Positions 1 to 8,395 of a stretch of DNA of 64,000 nt are shown piece after piece; the stretch's first letter is position 1, and each line of letters starts with the position of its first letter. The stretch spans positions 6,498,001 to 6,562,000 of the forward strand of contig NZ_CP048286.1 of the NCBI RefSeq assembly GCF_010365285.1. The letters run 5' to 3'. Origin of the DNA: Paenibacillus rhizovicinus. GTDB lineage: Bacteria > Bacillota > Bacilli > Paenibacillales > Paenibacillaceae. Under the pieces are notes generated by a model. That model ran no database searches and was not told the DNA's origin. It saw only the letters and a program-made list of their open reading frames with translations. The position numbers were made by a program, and so were the translations under genes.

Positions 1-1
1 C

Positions 2-1453
2 GTTAACAAGGCGCCGCAGCAATTAGGACTCAAAGCCATTCTAAGCGCCTATATCGCGCATCAGAAAGAAGTCGTCACTCTCCGCTCGCGATATGAGCTG
101 GAGAAAGCGGAAGACCGTGCACATGTGCTGGAAGGGCTTGCGAAGGCACTTAACATATTGGACGAGGTCATCGCCGCGATCAAAGCATCGAAGAACCGCC
201 AAGACGCGCAGAACAACCTCGTAGCGAAGTTCGGATTCTCCGAACGCCAAGCGGATGCCATTCTGACGCTGCAATTGTACCGGCTGACGAATTTGGAGAT
301 TACATCCATCGAGAAAGAGCTCAAGGATATTCAGAAGAAAATCGCTTACCTTCGTTCGATTCTGGACAGCGAGAAGAAACTGATCGGCGTCATTAAGGAC
401 GAGCTGACGGAAATCCGCGAGAAATACGGCATTGACCGCCGCGCCGATATCCAAAGCGAAGTGGAAGAGCTGAAAGTGAACCTGGAGGTCATCGTCGCGG
501 CGGAAGACGTATTCGTTACGCTTAGCCAAGACGGGTACATCAAGCGCACGTCAAAGCTGTCGTTCACAAGATCGGGCGGCGAGCTGGCAAGCGCCGGCGT
601 CAAGGACGGCGACGTCATCCGCACGCTGCTCGACGTGAATACGATCGACCAGCTGCTGCTGTTCACGCGCAAAGGCCAGTATTACCAGCTGCCGGTCCAT
701 CTCATTCCGGAGTTCAAATGGAAGGATACCGGGACCGCGGTCGTAAACGTCGTGCCGATGCCGAAGGACGACAGCATCATCAGCGTGATGCCGATCAAAG
801 ATTTCGAGGCGCCGGGCAAAACGCTTGTCTTCGTAACAAAACGCGGTCAAGTGAAGCGTTCCGAATTGAAAGACTACAAATCTTCCCGTTCAACGGCTAT
901 AGCCGCCGTTAAGGTGGCCGACGGGGATGAAGTGCTGCGCGTCATTCCGAGCGATAATGCGAAGGAACTGCTGCTCGTGACGAAGACGGGCATGAGCATC
1001 CGGTTCGCGGAGAGCGAAGTGAACACGATGGGGCGCGTCGCGGCAGGCGTACGCGGCATCGCGCTTCGCGAAGACGATGAAATCGTTGCCGCGGAAATGG
1101 TCAGTGGGGATGAAGGCGAAATTCTGGTCATGACTGATCTGGGCTTCGCGAAACGTTCCTTGCTGCTTGATTATCCCGTACAGGGAAGAGGCGGCAAAGG
1201 GGTAGCCACCTTCGAATTCAAGGAAGGCAAGCGCGTGCGTCCGAACGGCGAGCGTCTGATCGGCGGTTTATTGTGCAAAGAAGAACGGGAGCTTGTCCTG
1301 CTGTCTTCGTCGGGCGCATCATTCGAGGCTTCGACCGAGAAAGCGCCGATCGAGGACCGCAAATCGACCGGACGCGCGATATTGCCAGTCGATAAGAAAG
1401 ACGGTCTCGTCGCGCTGTTCGTCCGGGCGGATTTGCAGCAGCATACGGATTGA
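2..1453 (+). CDS. parC: DNA topoisomerase IV subunit A, 3' part
   Basis: ParC forms a ParC2ParE2 complex that decatenates replicated chromosomes. The reading frame is open from base 2, so the start and the catalytic tyrosine lie outside the window. What remains is the end of the breakage-reunion domain with its coiled coil (AYIAHQKEVV, then KAEDRAHVLEG), followed by the C-terminal beta-pinwheel, where repeated blades can be seen (RTSKLSFTRSGGE, RGQVKRSELKDY, LGFAKRSLLLDY). The segment ILTLQLYRLTNLEI matches ParC of Bacillus better than GyrA, whose equivalent reads IL-MRLQRLTGLE. Confidence in ParC over GyrA is therefore good. A convergent small gene follows. Confidence 0.93.
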   Translation, partial: VNKAPQQLGLKAILSAYIAHQKEVVTLRSRYELEKAEDRAHVLEGLAKALNILDEVIAAIKASKNRQDAQNNLVAKFGFSERQADAILTLQLYRLTNLEITSIEKELKDIQKKIAYLRSILDSEKKLIGVIKDELTEIREKYGIDRRADIQSEVEELKVNLEVIVAAEDVFVTLSQDGYIKRTSKLSFTRSGGELASAGVKDGDVIRTLLDVNTIDQLLLFTRKGQYYQLPVHLIPEFKWKDTGTAVVNVVPMPKDDSIISVMPIKDFEAPGKTLVFVTKRGQVKRSELKDYKSSRSTAIAAVKVADGDEVLRVIPSDNAKELLLVTKTGMSIRFAESEVNTMGRVAAGVRGIALREDDEIVAAEMVSGDEGEILVMTDLGFAKRSLLLDYPVQGRGGKGVATFEFKEGKRVRPNGERLIGGLLCKEERELVLLSSSGASFEASTEKAPIEDRKSTGRAILPVDKKDGLVALFVRADLQQHTD

Positions 1454-1485
1454 TTGATTCGCTCGAAGATCCAGCAGAAGCCGTC

Positions 1486-1653
1486 TTAGTCAAACGGCTG
1501 ATGCGGGGATTCGCGTTGTTCCATCAGTTCCATCATCAATTCAAGCACGACCCACAATGGTGCCGGTTCATCGAGCCGCTCAAGCCATTGCGGGTCTTTT
1601 TTTATGCCGAGACGGCTTAATCTGCCCAATAACTCCAGCTTGCGGTCGTCCAT
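1486..1653 (-). CDS. Small conserved-looking protein, 55 aa
   Basis: This short open frame is convergent to parC. Its ATG (1653-1651) is preceded on the minus strand by AGGAG about nine bases upstream. The product is acidic and helical in appearance, beginning MDDRKLELLGRLSRLG, with PQWLERLDEP and a hydrophobic-acidic helix LWVVLELMMELME. Codon usage is like the neighbours (GC-rich third positions). I do not recognise a named family, and no membrane segment or catalytic motif is visible. The well-placed ribosome binding site and the location in an otherwise gene-free gap support a real gene. Confidence 0.6.
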   Translation of the reverse strand: MDDRKLELLGRLSRLGIKKDPQWLERLDEPAPLWVVLELMMELMEQRESPHQPFD

Positions 1654-1888
1654 ATGCGTTCACGCTCCTGTTCGATGTTTCGAGCCGGTACAACAGCCTA
1701 TACCTCCAATGTATGTCTAAAGCTGTCAAATGGTTCTCTTTTGCCTCGATTAAGCGGACAAAATATTAACTGCATTAACCTTAAATTCGACAACCGCTCA
1801 TGGTATAATAAGGTATAACAAGGTGAAACGGCTGTCGCGGTTATTCTGGTGGCGAAGCGTGTTTCATTCCGTAGAAATATAAGCTTAT

Positions 1889-1910
1889 CTATAAGTCGGA
1901 CAACTTATAG
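1889..1910. promoter_or_regulatory. Probable MarR operator (inverted repeat)
   Basis: A perfect 8-bp inverted repeat, CTATAAGT - 6 bases - ACTTATAG, lies about 37 bases before the preferred marR start. A 22-bp dyad of this sort just ahead of a MarR gene is the usual arrangement for autorepression. A TATAAT hexamer is also present upstream near 1803. Confidence 0.55.
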
Positions 1911-1947
1911 CGTCTTATATTTGCAAAAATCGGACAGAAAGCAGGTG

Positions 1948-2361
1948 ATGGTCATCGTTTCTGCGGAATTTGCCCGGCTGTGGATGAAGATGACGAAGGA
2001 ATGGAAGACGCATCTGGAGGATGAATTGGCTCCGAACTTAACGGAAGGTCAACTGGTCGTATTGGAGCTGCTGATGCAGCATCAGCCGATGAAGCCGTCG
2101 GATTTGCTAGCTTACTTGACGACGACGCCTGCGGCGATCACGACGCTGCTCGACCGCATGGAGCGCGGCGGTCTCGTGGTGAGGAAACGCGACGAGAGCG
2201 ACAGGCGGATCGTCTGGGTTACGGTGACGGAGAAAGGAATGACGGAAGTCGTTCGAGGCGTTTCCATCCGTGACGCATACATAACCGAAGCACTTGACCG
2301 GATTTCCTTGCACAATCAGCAATTGCTCGTCTATTTGCTTGGCAAAGTCGCAAATTCATGA
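1948..2361 (+). CDS. MarR family transcriptional regulator
   Basis: A DNA-binding repressor of the MarR family, 137 aa from the ATG at 1948, which is normal for the family. The winged helix is clear: a DNA-recognition helix (MKPSDLLAYLTTTPAAITTLLDRMERGGLV) and the wing R(K)RDESDRRIVWVTVTEKG. The frame is open further upstream, to 1849, but that extension runs through the dyad operator at 1889-1910 and is AT-rich, so the start near 1948 is preferred. The Shine-Dalgarno there (AAGCAGG) is close to the ATG. No target gene lies beside it: capA downstream is convergent, so autoregulation or distant targets are likely. Ligand unknown. Confidence 0.88.
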   Translation: MVIVSAEFARLWMKMTKEWKTHLEDELAPNLTEGQLVVLELLMQHQPMKPSDLLAYLTTTPAAITTLLDRMERGGLVVRKRDESDRRIVWVTVTEKGMTEVVRGVSIRDAYITEALDRISLHNQQLLVYLLGKVANS

Positions 2362-2425
2362 TCCATCCCGCAAGGAAGGTTTACCGAGAACGAGAATGAG
2401 ACCAACACAACTGGAATGAAGATAA

Positions 2426-2458
2426 CAAACCGCCCATCCGTATCGGATGGGCGGTTTG
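2426..2458. terminator. Shared terminator between marR and the capA operon
   Basis: A perfect 15-bp stem (CAAACCGCCCATCCG and its complement) with a TAT loop sits between two convergent genes. The T-runs on either side are weak, but the symmetry suits a bidirectional terminator. Confidence 0.75.
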
Positions 2459-2465
2459 TCGTCGC

Positions 2466-3875
2466 TTATGGAGCGGCATGCAGTTGAACCGGCTTGCTAT
2501 GCATGGATTCGATTCGTTTCGAAACCGTCGCGTACGTCGTCTTCAGCTTGCCGTAATCGGCCGCGCTCAATTCGGGGAACGCTTTGGTCTTGGAAGCGAG
2601 CGCGTTCGCGATCGGAACGACCTCGTAGTGGCTGAGACCCTTGACGGACGTTCGATGCACCCAAGTGGGGATCGCTTTGACATTGCCGATCGTCGTAACG
2701 CCGCGTTCCTTATGAATGCCCACCTTATAGATGACGCCGAAGTCCTTCGTATTGCCGCGTTGATTCGAAATGAAATTACCCATGGAATAAATGATGAGTC
2801 CTTTACGAACGGAACCGTCCGGGTTCGTTACTTCGGCGAATTCGTATGGCTGTACGACATGCGGATGGGAACCGGCGATAATGTCGGCTCCGGCCGCGAC
2901 GAGATCGCGCGCGAGCTTCGTCTGCGCTTCGTTCGGCGCCGTTTGGTATTCCGTGCCGAAATGAAGGACGACCGTAATGAAGTCCGCGCCAGCCGCTTTC
3001 AACCGGCCGATATCTTGAATGATCGCCTGCTCGTCAATCAGGGACACGGCATAAGGCTGCGTCTTGGGCAGCGGAATGCCGTTCGTCCCATACGTATAAG
3101 CCAACAGTCCCATGGAGATTCCGGCATGCTTCTCGATCGTAATCTGATCGGCTTCCCATTGGGAACGGGCAGTGCCTTTCGTCACGAAGCCAAGCTTCTT
3201 CAGCTTCGCGAGCGTCATCGAAATCCCTTGCGCGCCGCGGTCCATCGCGTGATTATTCGCGTTCGTGACCGTCGTAAAGCCCGCGTACTTCAGCGCATCG
3301 CCCAGCTCCGGAGGCGCGTTGAAACGGGGAAAACCGGAAAGTCCGAGGGCTTTGCCGGCGATCGGCGTTTCAAGGTTGGCCAGCGACCAATCGCCTTGTT
3401 CGATGATCGGCTTCACCGAAGCGAAGAACGGCTTGAAATCGTAGGTAGCCGTTTTCTCGTCGTACGCACCCGGAAGCTGGGGCGAATGCATCATAATATC
3501 GCCTACCGCGATCAGCGTCGCGTCATGCGTTCCTTCATCCGCGGGAGGCTGCGTGCTGTCATCGCTTGGCTGCTGGCCGTTCTGACTGCCGCTCTGCTGA
3601 TCGTTGCCGGCAGACGGAACGTCTGTGTCCGTGTCCGTGTCCGCATTGCTGTCTCCGGGCTGGGCCGGATTCTGCTGGTCCTCATTCGCCGGATCGGCCG
3701 GATCCGAGCTCGGCGCCTGCTGGTCGTTTCCGCCCTGCGGCTGATTATCGCTGTCCGCGGTCTGATCCGGAGCGACGGGATCAAGCTTCGGCTGCGTCGC
3801 GCACCCGTTCAGGAGCGCGAGCAGGAGCAGTCCGGGGAGGAGCCATCGCATGCGTTTCGCGCTTAGGCGGTTCAT
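2466..3875 (-). CDS. CapA/PgsA family lipoprotein
   Basis: A 469-aa surface lipoprotein. The N-terminus is a lipoprotein signal (RWLLPGLLLLALLNGC, lipobox LNGC), followed by a Gln/Asp/Ser/Pro-rich low-complexity linker to about residue 115 and then a CapA domain (PF09587, metallophosphatase-like fold). Family signatures are VGDIMMHSPQ, LANLETPI, NANNHAMDRG and GSHPHVVQPYE, which supply the predicted metal and catalytic residues. Relatives take part in poly-gamma-glutamate synthesis or export, but no pgsBC genes are here, so the substrate is unknown. Its ATG shares a base with the stop of the upstream pseudouridine synthase (TGATG). AAGGAGG precedes the start by nine bases. Confidence 0.9.
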   Translation of the reverse strand: MNRLSAKRMRWLLPGLLLLALLNGCATQPKLDPVAPDQTADSDNQPQGGNDQQAPSSDPADPANEDQQNPAQPGDSNADTDTDTDVPSAGNDQQSGSQNGQQPSDDSTQPPADEGTHDATLIAVGDIMMHSPQLPGAYDEKTATYDFKPFFASVKPIIEQGDWSLANLETPIAGKALGLSGFPRFNAPPELGDALKYAGFTTVTNANNHAMDRGAQGISMTLAKLKKLGFVTKGTARSQWEADQITIEKHAGISMGLLAYTYGTNGIPLPKTQPYAVSLIDEQAIIQDIGRLKAAGADFITVVLHFGTEYQTAPNEAQTKLARDLVAAGADIIAGSHPHVVQPYEFAEVTNPDGSVRKGLIIYSMGNFISNQRGNTKDFGVIYKVGIHKERGVTTIGNVKAIPTWVHRTSVKGLSHYEVVPIANALASKTKAFPELSAADYGKLKTTYATVSKRIESMHSKPVQLHAAP

Positions 3876-4630
3876 CAGCCCATACCTCCTTGTCGATCGA
3901 ACGTATGCAGTGCACGGGTGAAGTGCTGCTCGTCAAAACGGTTCCAAGGCTCGGAGGCCGGCGGCTGCGCAACGATCGTCAGCCATTCTTTCGTGACGGG
4001 ATGCGCGACGCCGATGGAGATCGACCATAACGCGATATCTTGTTCGCCTTGCACGGGCGGCGCGCCGTATTTGCGATCATAGACGAGCGGACAGCCGATG
4101 GCTGCCATCTGCGCCCGGATCTGATGCGACCGGCCGGTCAGCAGCTTAACCGCGATTAACGAGTAGGGTCCATGCTTCTCAACAACGGAATACTCGAGAA
4201 TCGCTTCCTTGGCGTCCGGAACCGGCTTGTCGTGAACGGTCACGATATTCCGTGCGGCATCCTTGCGCAGGAAATGCCGCAGGCGGCCGGAAAGGGCCGA
4301 AGGAACGCCGTGAACGACGGCAAGGTATGTTTTGTCAAAGTTACGGCTGCGAACGGACTCCGACAGCCTGGAGGCCGCTTTGGACGTCTTGGCGAAGAGC
4401 ATCGCGCCGCCGACGGGACGGTCAAGACGATGGACAAGCCCGACATAGACATTGCCGGGCTTGTTGTATCGTTCCTTTAGATCGTCCTTCAGCAGCGTTA
4501 CCATATCCGCTTCGCCGGTATCGTCGGCTTGCGAGAGAATGCCGGGCGGCTTTACGACGGCGAGCAAATGATTGTCCTCGTAAAGCACGGGCAGCACAGG
4601 AGCAGGAATGGACCCGCCGCTGCCGGTCAT
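3875..4630 (-). CDS. RluA family pseudouridine synthase
   Basis: A 251-aa RNA pseudouridine synthase. The catalytic motif HRLDRPVGG (family HRLDxxTSG, aspartate nucleophile) is present, along with LLTGRSHQIRAQ and the substrate-binding segment YEDNHLLAVVKPPG at the start. No S4 domain precedes the catalytic domain, so it resembles the short RluA/YhcT-like group. Which rRNA or tRNA uridine is modified cannot be told from sequence. The gene is third of four in a compact minus-strand operon, with one base between the upstream stop and this ATG and a one-base overlap with capA. Confidence 0.9.
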   Translation of the reverse strand: MTGSGGSIPAPVLPVLYEDNHLLAVVKPPGILSQADDTGEADMVTLLKDDLKERYNKPGNVYVGLVHRLDRPVGGAMLFAKTSKAASRLSESVRSRNFDKTYLAVVHGVPSALSGRLRHFLRKDAARNIVTVHDKPVPDAKEAILEYSVVEKHGPYSLIAVKLLTGRSHQIRAQMAAIGCPLVYDRKYGAPPVQGEQDIALWSISIGVAHPVTKEWLTIVAQPPASEPWNRFDEQHFTRALHTFDRQGGMG

Positions 4631-4631
4631 C

Positions 4632-5498
4632 CTACTGGCCCTCCCAGCGGCCTAATATGCCGCAAGGCAGCGTCAGCCCCGAAGCCGTAATCGGAATGCC
4701 GATTTCGCCGCAATGAATCGAGCCGTTGTACGTCTGATTGACCGTCATGTGAAGCATGTTGTGCAGCACGGTAGGAGAAAGGCCCGTCGTATACGAATTC
4801 ACCAATACGAACAGCGGATTCTCCGATAGAATCGTCGTGCAGGATTCCAGGAACGGATACAGGTTCTGCTCCAGCTTCCACATCTCGCCGTTCGGTCCGC
4901 GGCCGTAAGACGGCGGATCCATGATAATAGCGTCGTACTTGTTGCCGCGGCGCTGCTCGCGCTGCACGAATTTGAACACGTCGTCCGTAATGTAGCGAAC
5001 GGGAGCAGAAGCCAGGCCGGACAGTTCGGCGTTCTCCTTCGCCCATTGCACCATGCCTTTAGCGGCATCGACGTGGCAAACTTCTGCGCCCGCGGCTGCC
5101 GCGGCGACCGTTGCGCCTCCCGTGTAAGCGAACAGGTTAAGCACTTTGATCGGTCTGCCGGCCTTGCGGATCTTGTCCATCATCCAGGTCCAATTGACGG
5201 CCTGCTCCGGGAACAAGCCGGTATGCTTGAAGCTCGTCGGCTTGATATGAAACTTCAATTCGTTGTAGGAGATGGTCCAGCGTTCGGGCATTTTCGTGCG
5301 GAAGTTCCATTCTCCGCCTCCGGAGGAGCTGCGGTGGTAATGGCCGTCAGCCGTGTTCCAGCGTCCGGTTTCGTTAGCGATCGGCCAAATGACTTGCGGA
5401 TCGGGCCTGCGGAGGACGAAGGACCCCCAGCGTTCCAGTTTTTCACCGTTTCCGGTATCGAGGAGCTCGTAATCTTTCCATAAATCAGCGTTGTACAT
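4632..5498 (-). CDS. Class I SAM-dependent methyltransferase (RlmI-like)
   Basis: A 288-aa methyltransferase of the group related to rRNA methyltransferases RlmI/RlmK. It has the AdoMet motif VLNLFAYTGGATVAAAAAG, an acidic residue in motif II (VDAAKGMVQWAKEN), and the catalytic-region motif IIMDPPSYGRGP. The frame extends upstream into the response regulator gene, but the ATG at 5498 has AAGGA seven bases before it and begins MYNADLWKDYELL. This start overlaps the response regulator by 14 bases. The substrate is not known; pairing with an RluA-type enzyme in one operon suggests RNA modification. Confidence 0.85.
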   Translation of the reverse strand: MYNADLWKDYELLDTGNGEKLERWGSFVLRRPDPQVIWPIANETGRWNTADGHYHRSSSGGGEWNFRTKMPERWTISYNELKFHIKPTSFKHTGLFPEQAVNWTWMMDKIRKAGRPIKVLNLFAYTGGATVAAAAAGAEVCHVDAAKGMVQWAKENAELSGLASAPVRYITDDVFKFVQREQRRGNKYDAIIMDPPSYGRGPNGEMWKLEQNLYPFLESCTTILSENPLFVLVNSYTTGLSPTVLHNMLHMTVNQTYNGSIHCGEIGIPITASGLTLPCGILGRWEGQ

Positions 5499-6216
5499 GC
5501 AGGTTTCCTTCCTTGATGTTGAATTTATAGCCGACGCCCCGAACCGTGACGATATAGATCGGATTCGCGGGATCGGGCTCGATTTTCTTGCGGAGATTGC
5601 TGACATGAACCATTAAGGTTCGCGTATCTCCCATGCTGTCGTGTCCCCAGACGATGGTGTACAGGTCGTCCAAGGCGAACGCGCGGTTCGGCGTCTTGGC
5701 GAGACGGACGAGCAGCTCGAATTCTTTGGTCGACAAAAATACTTCTTTGCCTTTAACATGGACCGTGCGGCCCGGCAGATCGATCACCAGTCCGTCGAAA
5801 CGAAGCACCTCGCCGGCGGCCCTGTCGTAAGGAAGCTGACGGTCGTTCACCGATTGCCGGCGAAGATGGGCTTTGACGCGCGCGACCAGCTGGCTTGGAC
5901 TGAACGGCTTCGTCATGTAATCGTCGCCGCCTACGGTCAGACCATGTATAATGTCAGTATCGTCACTTTTACAGCTGACGAACAGGATGGGTACGTCCGA
6001 AACTTCGCGGATGTGCTTGCAAACGTCGAAACCGTCCATTTGCCCCAGCTGCACATCCAAGATGATCAAATCCGGCCGATACGTGTCGGCGTATGCGACG
6101 GCATCCTCGCCGTTATCGGTCGTCTGAACGTGATAACCTTCGCGTTCCATGTATAAAGAAATCAGCTCGGTAATATCCGCTTCATCGTCAACGACTAAAA
6201 TTTTGCACCCAGACAT
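5485..6216 (-). CDS. OmpR/PhoB family response regulator
   Basis: A 243-aa two-component regulator. The receiver domain carries the acidic pair D10-D11, the phospho-acceptor D54 (LIILDVQLG) and the conserved lysine in MTKPF. The C-terminal half is a winged-helix Trans_reg_C domain (LSTKEFELLVRLAKTPNRAF, then RTLMVHVSNLRKKIE and VRGVGYKF). It is the head gene of an operon with a methyltransferase, a pseudouridine synthase and a CapA-like lipoprotein. The cognate sensor kinase is almost certainly the divergent gene at 6267. Confidence 0.93.
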   Translation of the reverse strand: MSGCKILVVDDEADITELISLYMEREGYHVQTTDNGEDAVAYADTYRPDLIILDVQLGQMDGFDVCKHIREVSDVPILFVSCKSDDTDIIHGLTVGGDDYMTKPFSPSQLVARVKAHLRRQSVNDRQLPYDRAAGEVLRFDGLVIDLPGRTVHVKGKEVFLSTKEFELLVRLAKTPNRAFALDDLYTIVWGHDSMGDTRTLMVHVSNLRKKIEPDPANPIYIVTVRGVGYKFNIKEGNLHVQR

Positions 6217-6244
6217 CTCCTAAGTTCCCCCTCTTCCTCGCACT

Positions 6245-6274
6245 ATTATAGCGAATTTAGGGAGGGGTGGGCAA
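6245..6274 (-). promoter_or_regulatory. Probable SigA promoter of the response regulator operon
   Basis: On the minus strand, TTGCCC (6274-6269) and TATAAT (6250-6245) are separated by 18 bases, about 30 bases ahead of the response regulator start. The element overlaps the 5' end of the divergent kinase gene. Confidence 0.55.
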
Positions 6275-8393
6275 TCCACGTTTTCAGGAGGGTATCATTA
6301 TTCGCCGCTTATTAGCACTCATTATGCTCCTGCTCTTCATTATCATCCCGCTATCGGGCTGTACGGTTCAGACGGGCGACCGCGAACCCGAGGCCAAAAA
6401 CGGCATTTTGGATTTGCGCCAGTGGTCGTTCAAGGACGATGGACAAGTCGCGCTGTCGGGCAAATGGTCGTTTTTTGGCGGTCAGCTGCTGACTCCCGGC
6501 AGCCCGCAGCTCATGTATCCGGAGCGCCATGTCATGGTGCCGCGGTCGTGGAACAGCTATTCGGGCAAGTCCAGCATTCGGAACGGTCAAGGTTTCGCGA
6601 CGTACAAGCTGACCGTTCGTCTTGCGCCGGAAGACCGCGTGCTGGCGCTGCGCGTGCCGAATATCTTCAGCAGCTACAAACTTTGGATCGACGGCAAAGT
6701 CATGGCGGAGCAAGGCCGAGTCGGGACGAGCCGCAGCGAATCGACGCCGCAGCAATACCCGCGCATCGTTTCGTTCTCCACCAATTCCGAGCAGGTGGAC
6801 ATCGTTATTCAAGTGTCCAATTTTCAGCATCGCAAAGGGGGCATCTGGGTGCCCATCATGCTGGGGAACAGCGATACGATCGTCCACGCGCAGATGATAA
6901 CGACGGCCAAAGAGATGCTCATTCTCGGCAGCCTTGTCATTATCGGCGTCTACCATATCGGCCTCTATGCATTCCGCAGGCAGGAGAAGTTTACGATTCA
7001 TTTCGGCCTGCTGTGTCTGTTAGTGGGCGCCAGAGCGAGCGTCACGGGCGAGAATTACCTGCTGCAGTTCTTTCCGATTCCGTGGGAGGGCGGGCTGAAG
7101 ATCGAATACATATCCTTCTCGCTCAGCGCGGTCACCGGCTACTTGTACGTTTACCGGCTTTTCCCGATGGACGCATCGAAGAAAGTCATTCATTTGGTCA
7201 TCGGCATCGGGTTCGCGCTCTGCGGGTTCGTGCTCGCGTGTCCGGCAATCGTGTATTCCAGGCTGCTGCCGGCGTTCCAGTTGTATGTCATCGCGGTGAG
7301 CGCCTATACGCTGGTCGTTCTCGTTACGGCGAGACTCCGCAAGCGGATCGGATCCGCGTTCGTGCTGATCGGCGTCGCGGTATTCGTGGTCACGGTGCTG
7401 AATGACATGCTGTTCTATAACGAATGGCTCGTATATGCGCAGCTTGTGCCGCTGGGGTTGTTTTTCTTCATGCTCATGCAGTCCTTTATTATTTCTAAAC
7501 GGTTTTCGAGCGCCTTATACCAGGTCGAGCACGTATCGAACGAACTTCGGGAGCTGAATATGCACTTGGAGGAACGAATCGAGGAGAGAACGGTCGCGCT
7601 CAGCGAGGTCAACGAATCGTTGGCGCTAACGAATCGCGAGCTGCAGCGTTCGGAAACGTCGAGAAGGCAGCTGATGACGAACATCTCGCATGATTTGCGC
7701 ACGCCGATTACGCTGCTGCAAGGTTATTTGGAAGCTTTTCAGGACGGCGTCGTGAAATCGGAGGAACAACAGCAGAGATACATTAAGATGATGCTTGGAA
7801 AAGTCGGAGGGCTGAATCGGCTGATTCGCGATTTGTTTGAACTGACGAAGCTGGAGGCGGGGCAAACGCGGTTTGATTTCGGCGAGGTGGTGCTCGGGCA
7901 GTGGATGAGGCAGGTCAAAGACTTGTACGAGATCGACGTCATCAGCAGCGGAATTCGGTTCGACTGCGAGTATCTCAGTGAGAACGTGCCCGGTGAAGGA
8001 CAGAACCACGAGGTACAGCAGCAGAACCGCATCCGGCTGAGCTTGGATTTGTCCCGCATGGATCAGGTCATGGCGAATGTCATCTACAATGCCATCAAGC
8101 ATACGCCGAGAGGCGGAGAGATAACGCTTTCTTTTTACTATGAAGCGTCGACGAATCGGGTGATCGTCACCGTCAGCGATACGGGCGTCGGAATCGAGGA
8201 AGAGCATCTGCCGTATATTTTCGACCGGTTCTACAAAATCGAGGCTTCCCGCAATTCCGCGGACGGCGGCAGCGGGCTTGGTCTCGCCATTGCGAAGGAG
8301 ATCGTCGAAGCTCACGGAGGCACGATCGGAGCGGTCAGTGCGGTCGAGAAGGGCACCATGATTTGGTTCATGCTGCCTTGCACCGTCAAATAG
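6267..8393 (+). CDS. Sensor histidine kinase with 7TMR-DISM sensor
   Basis: A membrane sensor kinase of about 700 aa. In order: a signal segment ending in a lipobox-like LSGC; a jelly-roll extracellular 7TMR-DISM domain (galactose-binding-like, to about residue 205); seven predicted membrane helices (about 215-415); a coiled coil (about 420-465); HisKA with phospho-acceptor H in ISHDLRTP near residue 475; and HATPase_c with DTGVGIEEEHLPYIFDRF and GGSGLGLAIAKEI. It is divergent from its likely response regulator. The start is uncertain: GTG at 6267 has its purine tract only one base away, ATG at 6324 has none, while a strong AGGAGG (6286-6291) points at an ATT codon at 6297. Confidence 0.88.
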   Translation: MGNPRFQEGIIIRRLLALIMLLLFIIIPLSGCTVQTGDREPEAKNGILDLRQWSFKDDGQVALSGKWSFFGGQLLTPGSPQLMYPERHVMVPRSWNSYSGKSSIRNGQGFATYKLTVRLAPEDRVLALRVPNIFSSYKLWIDGKVMAEQGRVGTSRSESTPQQYPRIVSFSTNSEQVDIVIQVSNFQHRKGGIWVPIMLGNSDTIVHAQMITTAKEMLILGSLVIIGVYHIGLYAFRRQEKFTIHFGLLCLLVGARASVTGENYLLQFFPIPWEGGLKIEYISFSLSAVTGYLYVYRLFPMDASKKVIHLVIGIGFALCGFVLACPAIVYSRLLPAFQLYVIAVSAYTLVVLVTARLRKRIGSAFVLIGVAVFVVTVLNDMLFYNEWLVYAQLVPLGLFFFMLMQSFIISKRFSSALYQVEHVSNELRELNMHLEERIEERTVALSEVNESLALTNRELQRSETSRRQLMTNISHDLRTPITLLQGYLEAFQDGVVKSEEQQQRYIKMMLGKVGGLNRLIRDLFELTKLEAGQTRFDFGEVVLGQWMRQVKDLYEIDVISSGIRFDCEYLSENVPGEGQNHEVQQQNRIRLSLDLSRMDQVMANVIYNAIKHTPRGGEITLSFYYEASTNRVIVTVSDTGVGIEEEHLPYIFDRFYKIEASRNSADGGSGLGLAIAKEIVEAHGGTIGAVSAVEKGTMIWFMLPCTVK

Positions 8394-8395
8394 CT

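Noticed and set aside
2478-3866. Long plus-strand open frame (462 codons) opposite the CapA-like gene
   Set aside because: Arg-rich, no domain; a mirror of GC-rich codon usage in the real gene, which has lipobox and family motifs.
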